Below, piece by piece: positions 1-5,643 of a DNA stretch of 7,118 nucleotides. The stretch covers positions 1 to 7,118 of the forward strand of contig JAUPLJ010000029.1 of NCBI GenBank assembly GCA_030837425.1, in the 5' to 3' direction. Source of the stretch: Patescibacteria group bacterium (GTDB lineage Bacteria > Patescibacteriota > Minisyncoccia > Phycocordibacterales > UBA5272). Each line of letters starts with the position of its first letter. The first letter of the stretch is position 1. A program made the position numbers and the translations under genes. The notes under the pieces are model-generated. The model did not search any database. It was given only the letters and a program-made list of their open reading frames with translations, and was not told the origin of the DNA.

Positions 1-1670
1 GCGGCGCGCCCAATTGTCTGAATAAGAGCTGTGTCACTCCTCAAAAATCCCTCTTTATCTGCATCAAGAATTCCAATCAAAGTCACTTCTGGAAGATCAA
101 GCCCTTCTCTCAAAAGATTTACACCGACAAGGCAATCGAATTCCCCCTTGCGAAGCCTTGTTAAAATTTCTATTCTTTGTAAAGTTTCTACATCGCTGTG
201 AAGATATTCTGCTTTTATTTTTTTCTCTTTTAAATATTCAGAAAGATTTTCTGCCATCTTTTTTGTGAGAGTTGTAGCAAGCACTCTACCTCCTTTTTTA
301 ATTTCTTTTACTGTCTCAGAAATAAAATCATGCACCTGCCCAGGATATTTTCCTTTTTCCATCACTGGCTTTATTTCTAGTTTTGGATCTACAAGGCCTG
401 TCGGGCGAATAATCTGCTGAATTATTTTTTGAGAATTTTCTCTTTCATAATCGGCCGGGGTCGCAGATACATAAATTGCATCTCCTACCCTTTTTTCAAA
501 TTCTTGATATTTAAGAGGTCTATTATCTTTTGCGCTCGGAAGACGAAAGCCAAAATCAACCAATGTCTTTTTTCTGGCCTGATCACCATTATACATTCCT
601 CTAATCTGTGGAATTGTCACATGAGATTCATCTATCACAGTTAAAAAATCCCTTCCATCAATTCCAAAATATTCAAGAAGTGTATCAGGTGCTTCTCCAC
701 TCTTTTTATTTGAAAAGTGTCTACTATAATTTTCAATCCCAGAGCAATAACCAAATTCTTTTATACTTGCTAGATCATATTGAGTTCTTCTCTTTAATCT
801 CTCTATCTCTAAAAGCTTTCCTTCTTTTTCTAATTCTTTTAATCGGACTTTTAATTCTGCTTGAATAGATTTAAAAGCCTTTTCTCTCGCGAATTTATCT
901 GAAATAAAATGCTTGGCTGGGAAAATAAAATAATCATCAACTACTTTTATTTCTCTCATAGATACAGGATCTGTGATTATAAGTTTATCTATCACTCCAT
1001 TCTCAATTTCTATTTGGAGCATTGTTGTCTCACTCATTGGCATAATATCTATTCTGTTTCCAATCGCTCGAAATGTCCCTGATGATAAATCTGCGTTTGT
1101 CCTCTCATAATGAATCTCGACAAACATTTTCATTAGATCAACTTTAGAAATCTTTTGTCCAACATATAATTTCTTATTTACTTTTTCATATTCAATTGGA
1201 GAACCAAGTCCGTAAATACAAGATACAGAGGCGACTATTATTACATCATCTCTTGTGAGTAAAGATTGAGTTGAAGCATGTCGAAGCCTATCTATCTCTT
1301 CATTTATTTGGGCATCTTTTTCTATATATGTATCTGTAGTTGGGATATATGCTTCCGGTTGATAATAATCATAATAAGAAACAAAATAATGCACTGCATT
1401 ATTTGGGAAAAAAGATCTGAATTCTTGAGCAAGTTGAGCTGCAAGAGTTTTGTTGTGAGCTATGACAAGCGTCGGCTTCTGAACTTTTTCTATGACATTT
1501 GCAATAGTAAAAGTCTTTCCTGTTCCTGTTGCGCCGAGTAAGGTCAATTTTTTATGATTTTTATTTTCCTTTTCTTCGAGTGACTTTATCAATTCTAAAA
1601 TTGCCTTTGGCTGATCTCCGGCAGGCGTCATCTTAGAAACTATTTTGAATTTATTTTGAGATTTTAACAT
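1..1670 (-). CDS. uvrB: UvrABC excinuclease subunit B, 3' end cut by window edge
   Basis: UvrB is the damage-verifying helicase-like subunit of bacterial nucleotide excision repair. It is loaded by UvrA and then recruits UvrC to incise on both sides of a lesion. I read 556 residues from ATG at 1670 without a stop. The Walker A motif GATGTGKT lies at about 46-53 (K52). The Tyr-rich DNA-clamping beta-hairpin (VSYYDYYQPEAY) is near 97-108. The DESH box (motif II) is at 347-350, followed by VTIPQIRGMY. The conserved GYCSGIENYSR is near 307-317, SATP at about 402-405, and motif V (GVNLLREGLDLPEV) near 516-529. The frame ends inside motif VI (QTIGRA) at the window edge. About 100-115 residues, including the C-terminal UVR domain that contacts UvrC, therefore lie outside. 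All helicase motifs seen are intact, so it should be active. The ATG at 1670 puts the N-terminus at the usual distance before the FKIVSKMTPAGDQP block. No Shine-Dalgarno sequence precedes it. A strong terminator upstream separates it from DUF1761, so it is probably transcribed on its own. Confidence 0.97.
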   Translation of the reverse strand, partial: MLKSQNKFKIVSKMTPAGDQPKAILELIKSLEEKENKNHKKLTLLGATGTGKTFTIANVIEKVQKPTLVIAHNKTLAAQLAQEFRSFFPNNAVHYFVSYYDYYQPEAYIPTTDTYIEKDAQINEEIDRLRHASTQSLLTRDDVIIVASVSCIYGLGSPIEYEKVNKKLYVGQKISKVDLMKMFVEIHYERTNADLSSGTFRAIGNRIDIMPMSETTMLQIEIENGVIDKLIITDPVSMREIKVVDDYFIFPAKHFISDKFAREKAFKSIQAELKVRLKELEKEGKLLEIERLKRRTQYDLASIKEFGYCSGIENYSRHFSNKKSGEAPDTLLEYFGIDGRDFLTVIDESHVTIPQIRGMYNGDQARKKTLVDFGFRLPSAKDNRPLKYQEFEKRVGDAIYVSATPADYERENSQKIIQQIIRPTGLVDPKLEIKPVMEKGKYPGQVHDFISETVKEIKKGGRVLATTLTKKMAENLSEYLKEKKIKAEYLHSDVETLQRIEILTRLRKGEFDCLVGVNLLREGLDLPEVTLIGILDADKEGFLRSDTALIQTIGRA

Positions 1671-1676
1671 TTATAG

Positions 1677-1685
1677 ATAATAACA
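1677..1685 (-). promoter_or_regulatory. Candidate extended -10 promoter of uvrB (leaderless)
   Basis: Read on the minus strand the bases are TGTTATTAT: a TG extension, one base, then TATTAT as the -10 hexamer (1682-1677). With the usual spacing, transcription would begin at or next to position 1670, the A of the uvrB ATG, giving a leaderless mRNA. A -35-like TTTTTG lies 17 bases upstream, at the edge of the terminator stem, but it is a poor match. The same TGTTATNNT pattern occurs before the next two genes. This is inferred from sequence alone in an AT-rich spacer. Confidence 0.4.
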
Positions 1686-1699
1686 AAATTTAAACAAAA

Positions 1700-1726
1700 C
1701 AAAAAGGAGCTCATAGCTCCTTTTTG
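1700..1726 (-). terminator. Intrinsic terminator after DUF1761, before uvrB
   Basis: A 12-base-pair perfect stem (CAAAAAGGAGCT paired with AGCTCCTTTTTG) closes a three-base loop at 1712-1714. On the minus strand the second arm supplies the T run, followed by TTTTGTTT. It starts 17 bases after the DUF1761 stop, as expected for its terminator, and sits 29 bases ahead of the uvrB start. Because the stem is flanked by A5 and T5 it could also work on the plus strand, but no plus-strand gene ends here. Confidence 0.85.
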
Positions 1727-1743
1727 AAACCATATTTTGATCT

Positions 1744-2187
1744 TTATAAAATCAAAGTAAATATAAATGCTATAAGCATGAAAGTGATCAGACAATAAAA
1801 AATATCAGAAAGAAATTTCTTTAAGGCAATCTTTTTAGGAACTTCACTCCATAAGACATTTGTACCGACTGCTGGTACGGTAAAAGAAATCCAAACTAAA
1901 GCAACAAACATATATAAATATTTATCATGAATATCTCCGTATCCACCTTTCATAACAAGAGCCAAAAAGAAACTGGTTATAAAAGATAATAAAAATTGAA
2001 GTAAATATTTTTGAGAAACTAAATGTTTAGATTCTTCACATTTATTTTTATGTTCCTCAAAAGTTAAGACCTTCTTTGCATTGTAATCTAGCTGACTCTT
2101 TCCGAAAAGTTTAGAAGAATGCCAAATCATTCCTATTATCATACTAATAATTGCACCAATAATGCCCAATAAAATAATTTTCAACAT
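1744..2187 (-). CDS. Small membrane protein, DUF1761-like
   Basis: This 147-residue protein is very hydrophobic, with about four membrane segments (roughly 1-22, 62-80, 88-108 and 124-147). The N-terminal segment is followed by GMIWHSSKLFGKSQ (19-32). That resembles the G-x-x-WYSP-x-LFGK-x-W signature of DUF1761, a family of uncharacterised small integral membrane proteins. A basic and acidic loop rich in Lys and Glu (about 36-60) lies between segments one and two. The function is unknown and the sequence suggests no enzyme activity. The start is the first ATG after a perfect palindrome. The gene is followed by a strong terminator and has its own candidate promoter, so it may be a single-gene unit, although read-through from yjdF is possible. 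The family call rests mainly on the N-terminal signature; without it this would simply be a hypothetical four-helix membrane protein. Confidence 0.75.
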   Translation of the reverse strand: MLKIILLGIIGAIISMIIGMIWHSSKLFGKSQLDYNAKKVLTFEEHKNKCEESKHLVSQKYLLQFLLSFITSFFLALVMKGGYGDIHDKYLYMFVALVWISFTVPAVGTNVLWSEVPKKIALKKFLSDIFYCLITFMLIAFIFTLIL

Positions 2188-2195
2188 ATTTTTAG

Positions 2196-2215
2196 ATTAT
2201 CTCTTAAGAGATAAT
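2196..2215. promoter_or_regulatory. Perfect 20-base palindrome, candidate operator
   Basis: The ten bases ATTATCTCTT are followed directly by their exact reverse complement AAGAGATAAT. The element ends 8 bases upstream of the DUF1761 ATG and covers the transcription start predicted from the extended -10 at 2219-2227. That is where a dimeric repressor would block transcription. Alternatively, the transcript could carry part of it as a 5' hairpin. It has no T run and is not GC-rich, so it does not look like a terminator. No regulator gene is seen in the window. Confidence 0.45.
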
Positions 2216-2218
2216 ACT

Positions 2219-2227
2219 AATATAACA
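2219..2227 (-). promoter_or_regulatory. Candidate extended -10 promoter of the DUF1761 gene
   Basis: Minus-strand TGTTATATT: a TG extension, one base, then TATATT at 2224-2219. The expected start of transcription is near 2212, inside the 20-base palindrome, leaving a leader of about 25 bases. The best -35 at normal spacing (TTCATC) is weak, which is tolerable for an extended -10 promoter. The high A+T content makes chance matches likely. The placement and the similarity to motifs before uvrB and yjdF raise its credibility. Confidence 0.35.
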
Positions 2228-2251
2228 TGTAAATATTTTTAGATGAAATAA

Positions 2252-2260
2252 TTATCCACA
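2252..2260 (+). promoter_or_regulatory. Single perfect DnaA-box 9-mer
   Basis: TTATCCACA matches the strong E. coli-type DnaA box exactly. It lies in the spacer between yjdF and DUF1761, next to an all-AT palindrome. I found no second box in the window, and dnaA or dnaN are not here, so this is not evidence of an origin. It could be an isolated DnaA site or a chance match. Confidence 0.25.
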
Positions 2261-2278
2261 AAAAATAAATTTATTTTT
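2261..2278. repeat. 18-base AT-only palindrome after yjdF
   Basis: AAAAATAAA is followed directly by its reverse complement TTTATTTTT. It begins within 5 bases after the yjdF stop on the minus strand and ends in a T run there, so it resembles a very weak terminator. With no G-C pairs the stem would be unstable, so any termination is doubtful. In such AT-rich DNA it could be composition alone. Confidence 0.35.
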
Positions 2279-2283
2279 AATAA

Positions 2284-2871
2284 TTACTTTCTTTTTGTAA
2301 AAATAAATAATAAAAATCCAGCTATTGCTCCGAGTGTGTCCATCAACATATCTTTTTGTGCGTCCCAGATATCGCCTTGAGATCCAAGGACTTCTATTCC
2401 AGCTGTAGGATTTACTGACACTGCATATTGCCATTCAAATAACTCATAAGTCATAGCGAGAGCCATAATAAAAAATATTGCATATGTATATGCGATCCAT
2501 TTTTTATTTACCGTCTTATAATTTAATAATAATTCCATAATTGCAAAAGAATATAAACCAACAGAAGCGTGAGCTACTCTGTCGTACATATTACGTGTAG
2601 AGCCAATAAGGTCATTAAACCAATCAAAAGGCACATTTGCAAATGTGTAATGAGCTCCTATGATATGCATCACAGGGAAAATAAAACACAAAAAATAAGT
2701 TAGATTTGATAATCTAACTTTAAATAAATAAAGGGCTAGTAATAAAACCACAGATATTGCAGAAGTGATAGCCTCTACTTTCCAAACAGAAAAATCTACT
2801 GGATTTATAGCACTCCAAACAAATACACAAATATAAATTAATAATAAAAACAATGGGAAATATTTTTTCAT
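2284..2871 (-). CDS. yjdF: Inner membrane protein, YjdF/DUF2238 family
   Basis: This 195-residue protein has about six hydrophobic segments (roughly 5-21, 33-51, 57-73, 101-117, 126-142 and 177-192). It carries the conserved polar patches of the DUF2238/YjdF family: HIIGAHYTFANVPFDW at 69-84, RNMYDRVAH at 93-100, YELFEW at 142-147 and GDIWDAQKDM at 166-175. Length and motif order match the family. The invariant His, Arg, Asp, Glu and Trp residues lie near membrane segments and could form a metal or active site, but the biochemical role is unknown. It should not be confused with the unrelated Bacillus YjdF that gave its name to a riboswitch. It starts 34 bases after tgt and may be co-transcribed, though a perfect extended -10 lies in that gap. 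The ATG at 2871 is followed by a short basic start (MKKY) and the first helix, a normal membrane-protein N-terminus. No Shine-Dalgarno sequence is present. Confidence 0.88.
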   Translation of the reverse strand: MKKYFPLFLLLIYICVFVWSAINPVDFSVWKVEAITSAISVVLLLALYLFKVRLSNLTYFLCFIFPVMHIIGAHYTFANVPFDWFNDLIGSTRNMYDRVAHASVGLYSFAIMELLLNYKTVNKKWIAYTYAIFFIMALAMTYELFEWQYAVSVNPTAGIEVLGSQGDIWDAQKDMLMDTLGAIAGFLLFIFTKRK

Positions 2872-2891
2872 AATTTTAATATTATATATAA

Positions 2892-2900
2892 ATTATAACA
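2892..2900 (-). promoter_or_regulatory. Candidate extended -10 promoter of yjdF
   Basis: Minus-strand TGTTATAAT is a perfect extended -10 (TG, one base, TATAAT at 2897-2892), lying between the tgt stop and the yjdF ATG. Transcription would begin near 2885, leaving a 14-base leader. The -35 at 17-base spacing (ACTTAT) falls in the end of tgt and is poor. It could give yjdF expression independent of tgt. Confidence 0.4.
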
Positions 2901-2905
2901 CTAAA

Positions 2906-4300
2906 TTATTTTGTATAAGTCTCTAGCACTTCTTTTTTAAATTCAAAAAATCTATCTTCTAATACACTCTTTCTGATATCTTTTACTAAATGTACTATAA
3001 AGTGAAGATTGTGAATTGAGGCAATAGTCGCAGCAATCATTTCTTTACTTCTAAATAAATGCGCTAAATAAGATTTTGTATATTGGTGAGCGTAGCAATC
3101 TGGATCATCACAAACGCGAGAAAAATCTTCTTTGTATTTTGAATTAAAAATATTTATTCTTCCATTTTTTGTATAAAGAGATCCGTTTCTTGCGAGGCGT
3201 GTTGGGGAAACACAATCAAAAGTATCTATGCCATATTCTATCCCTAAAAATAGATCTTCTATTTCACCAATTCCGAGAAGATGCCTTGGCTTTTCTTCTG
3301 GTAAATTCTCAGTAGAAATTTTTACAGTTTTTGCCATATCTTCTTTTGTGAAGCTTCCACCAATTCCAAATCCATCAAAATATTTCCTTGTCACGCTGTA
3401 GCTTTCAGCGGAAGCAGATTTCTCTTTTACTTCTACAAACATTTCTCCAAGAGTTTTTGCACTTTCTTCTCTAAGATCTTGAAAGCCACCGCCTTGTACA
3501 ACCGCATACAAAGCCTGCATTTCGCCTGTGGCACTACTTACACCAAGATTTTGATGATGAACAAGAGATCTCTTTGCCCAAGCATGTGTGCGATTTAAAG
3601 ACTCTATTTGATATTCTTTATTTGCAAGCGGACTTGTACATTCGTCAAAAGCAAAAAATATATCGCCACCAAGATCATGCTGAATCTCCATAGACTTTTC
3701 TGGAGTAAAAAAATGCTTACTTCCATCTATTATAGATCTAAATTCGACTCCTTCGTCTGAAATTTTTACAAGTGATTTTGGAATTTCTTTTTTATCTCTT
3801 TTGAAAAACTGTGTAAAGAATTCTAAAATACCTTTTTGAGATTTTTGTCGGAGCCCTTTAGGGTAAAGAAAATCGAGAAAAGGTATTTTGAAATTATTAT
3901 TAGTCTCTAAATTCTTTTCAATATTTTCATTTGTTAGATCTTCACGCTTTGCGATTTTTGAAACCCCTACACCCATCGCAGCACCAAGAGAAAATACTTG
4001 GAATCCTCCGCTATCTGTAAAAGTAGGCCCCGTATAATTCATCATCTTTTGAAATCCTCCATGCTTTTTTACAATTTCAGACCCAGGCTCTAAATAAAGA
4101 TGATATGTATTGGCGAGTACTGCGTCACTTTTTACATATTTAACAAAGTCTTCTGGAAGAATACTTTTAACTGTCGCTTTTGTGCCAACAGGAATAAATG
4201 CTGGAGTCTCAATACTACCGTGTGGAGTATGAATAACGCCAACTCTCGCAAGTGGCGCCTCATATGACTTTTTAATAATTTCAAATCCAAAATTTTTCAT
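2906..4300 (-). CDS. tgt: tRNA-guanine transglycosylase with insertions
   Basis: Bacterial Tgt exchanges guanine at position 34 of GUN-anticodon tRNAs for preQ1 (or queuine in salvage types), on the way to queuosine. Family blocks seen include TPAFIPVGTKATVK (32-45), LANTYHLYLEPG (62-73) and TDSGGFQVFSLG (95-106, general-base D96). Further blocks are FRSIIDGSKHFFTPEKSMEIQHDLG (187-211), FAFDECTSP (216-224), VVQGG (267-271) and IDTFDCVSPTRLARNG (358-373, nucleophile D362). At 464 residues it is about 90 longer than usual. Most of this is an insertion at about 107-178, rich in Lys, Phe and Asn, between FSLG and KISDEGVEF; a second of about 18 residues lies near 287-306. The zinc site, normally C-x-C-x2-C-x25-H, reads C397-x4-C402-x2-H405-x24-H430. 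No queuosine-synthesis genes are nearby. The ATG at 4300 gives the expected N-terminus; no Shine-Dalgarno sequence is present. It lies 32 bases after the glycosidase-like gene. Confidence 0.97.
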   Translation of the reverse strand: MKNFGFEIIKKSYEAPLARVGVIHTPHGSIETPAFIPVGTKATVKSILPEDFVKYVKSDAVLANTYHLYLEPGSEIVKKHGGFQKMMNYTGPTFTDSGGFQVFSLGAAMGVGVSKIAKREDLTNENIEKNLETNNNFKIPFLDFLYPKGLRQKSQKGILEFFTQFFKRDKKEIPKSLVKISDEGVEFRSIIDGSKHFFTPEKSMEIQHDLGGDIFFAFDECTSPLANKEYQIESLNRTHAWAKRSLVHHQNLGVSSATGEMQALYAVVQGGGFQDLREESAKTLGEMFVEVKEKSASAESYSVTRKYFDGFGIGGSFTKEDMAKTVKISTENLPEEKPRHLLGIGEIEDLFLGIEYGIDTFDCVSPTRLARNGSLYTKNGRINIFNSKYKEDFSRVCDDPDCYAHQYTKSYLAHLFRSKEMIAATIASIHNLHFIVHLVKDIRKSVLEDRFFEFKKEVLETYTK

Positions 4301-4332
4301 AAAAAGAACTATATCATAAATCTAATTTATAG

Positions 4333-5613
4333 TTAATTTGTATATGCTTCTTTTGTATAGCGACTTGATGGATTCCACATTAAATAAGAATTTATTCCGT
4401 GTTCTGTAATGCCTCTGATTTGATCTTGAATTTCTTTTTTTCCATATGTAAAATGTAGTGTGAAGTCTTGGAGGAATGGACGCAATTTTTTAATATATAA
4501 TTCTTTTTGTGATTTATATTTCGCATCATCTATTGAAATATTTGTAGTTGTACCAACTTTTGTATAAGTACTTGCATCGTCTTTTGCCATTTTATCTATT
4601 CTGGTAATTGCGTCTCTATAGCTCAAATGGATTGTCTCATAAGGGCTTGCGTCTGGATTTTTTATTCCATTATAATTAATTATGTAGTGGGAGGGATAAC
4701 TCATTGGTGAGACATAGTCAAAAGATCTTAAAGCCGCTTGTAATGTTTGCCCTATTCCCATACCTGTATCATCTGAAGTAGTTTGCCCAAAGATATCAGC
4801 TGATGTAGGAATATTTTTTTCTTTCATAACTTTACCAATATAAGAAAAGAAACTACTAACAACTTTTACTTTGTCTTGCCCTTCAGAATCCGGAAGATAC
4901 ATGTCTCTCAAAATACCATCTGATGGAAATCTTATATAATCAAAATTTACTTCATCAAAGCCAATACTGTATGCATAAATTGCTACGTCTTCAGTATATT
5001 TCCACTGGTCTTTATTGCCTGCATCTGTCCAAGTTAATCCTTTATTGTCTTTCCAAAGATTTCCATTTTTTTTACTCTTAATTGCTCTTTCGGGATATTT
5101 TTTTGCAGCTCCAGGATCTTGAAATACAGCTATTCTTCCAATCACATAAATATTTTTCTTATGAAAATAATCTATTACTCCTTCTATGTCTCTTATTCTA
5201 TTTTCTATTATAGCCTCACTCTTCAATTTTGGATCTTTAATGTCAAAGGTTACGACCCCTGAGGAATCTTTTACGTCTATAAGTACAGCATTTAAATTTG
5301 TGCCGTCAAAATTCTTATAAAATTTATCTCTTACGCTCGGTGTACCAATAACCCAAGAAGAAACATATACTCCGCGGACTGTCTCTGGAGTTTCTAAATG
5401 AAAAACTTTTAAAGTAGATGAGGCATTTAAAATAGAAGTTGTAGCTGTAGGGCTTGCATTATCAATTTTTAAAGAAGAATTAGAATGTTTATTAAAAGTT
5501 CTTTCGGTAAAGAAAATGTTTTCTATAGAAGCATAAGTTATATATGCTATCAAAAAAAGAAAAATGGTGAAGAAGAAAATCTTGAAGTAATAAGAAAAAT
5601 GTTTTTTCTCCAT
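4333..5613 (-). CDS. Membrane-anchored glycoside-hydrolase-like protein (DUF4015)
   Basis: This 426-residue protein has a short basic N-terminus and a single membrane segment at about 9-29, probably a signal anchor. A Ser/Thr/Asn-rich linker (about 41-70) leads to a domain from about 78 to 420 that would face outside. The domain matches the DUF4015 (PF13200) putative glycosyl hydrolases, which are predicted TIM barrels. Recognisable blocks are RGVYVSSWVIG (80-90), NAVLIDVKDSSG (108-119), GRIAVFQDPGAAKKYPERA (159-177) and GFDEVNFDYIRFPSDG (218-233). These are followed by SADIFG (271-276), DYVSPMSYPSHY (299-310) and SYLMWNPSSRY (409-419). E221 and D225, at a predicted strand end, are candidate catalytic acids, along with D114. 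The substrate is unknown; a cell-wall or surface polysaccharide is a reasonable guess. The ATG at 5613 directly precedes MEKKHF and the membrane helix, which supports this start. It sits 30 bases after the transketolase-like subunit and 32 before tgt, suggesting one operon without an obvious shared pathway. Confidence 0.88.
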   Translation of the reverse strand: MEKKHFSYYFKIFFFTIFLFLIAYITYASIENIFFTERTFNKHSNSSLKIDNASPTATTSILNASSTLKVFHLETPETVRGVYVSSWVIGTPSVRDKFYKNFDGTNLNAVLIDVKDSSGVVTFDIKDPKLKSEAIIENRIRDIEGVIDYFHKKNIYVIGRIAVFQDPGAAKKYPERAIKSKKNGNLWKDNKGLTWTDAGNKDQWKYTEDVAIYAYSIGFDEVNFDYIRFPSDGILRDMYLPDSEGQDKVKVVSSFFSYIGKVMKEKNIPTSADIFGQTTSDDTGMGIGQTLQAALRSFDYVSPMSYPSHYIINYNGIKNPDASPYETIHLSYRDAITRIDKMAKDDASTYTKVGTTTNISIDDAKYKSQKELYIKKLRPFLQDFTLHFTYGKKEIQDQIRGITEHGINSYLMWNPSSRYTKEAYTN

Positions 5614-5643
5614 AAAAATTAAACTAATTTAAACATAAAATTA

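Noticed and set aside
3..10. GGCGCGCC (AscI site) in otherwise AT-rich DNA at the left edge, as if a cloning or assembly junction
   Set aside because: It is in frame and encodes the conserved GRA(A) of UvrB motif VI, so it is native coding sequence.
429..1541. Plus-strand open frames at 429-644, 608-868 and 1278-1541
   Set aside because: They are antisense to the well-supported uvrB reading frame, have low-complexity Ile/Leu/Phe/Ser translations and resemble nothing.
1664..1714. A 16-codon frame on the minus strand starting with the ATG in the terminator loop, preceded by AAGGAG and overlapping the uvrB start
   Set aside because: The Shine-Dalgarno-like bases are only two bases from the ATG and are locked in the terminator stem, and the transcript predicted for uvrB would not contain it. 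Probably coincidence of the hairpin.
2261..2278. The AT-only palindrome as the terminator of the upstream five-gene run
   Set aside because: It has no G-C pairs, so the hairpin would be too weak to be called a terminator. It is listed only as a repeat.
2252..2434. A 60-codon minus-strand frame overlapping the 3' part of yjdF
   Set aside because: It lies in another frame of the same strand over conserved YjdF motifs, with an Arg/Trp/Ser-rich composition typical of a shadow frame.
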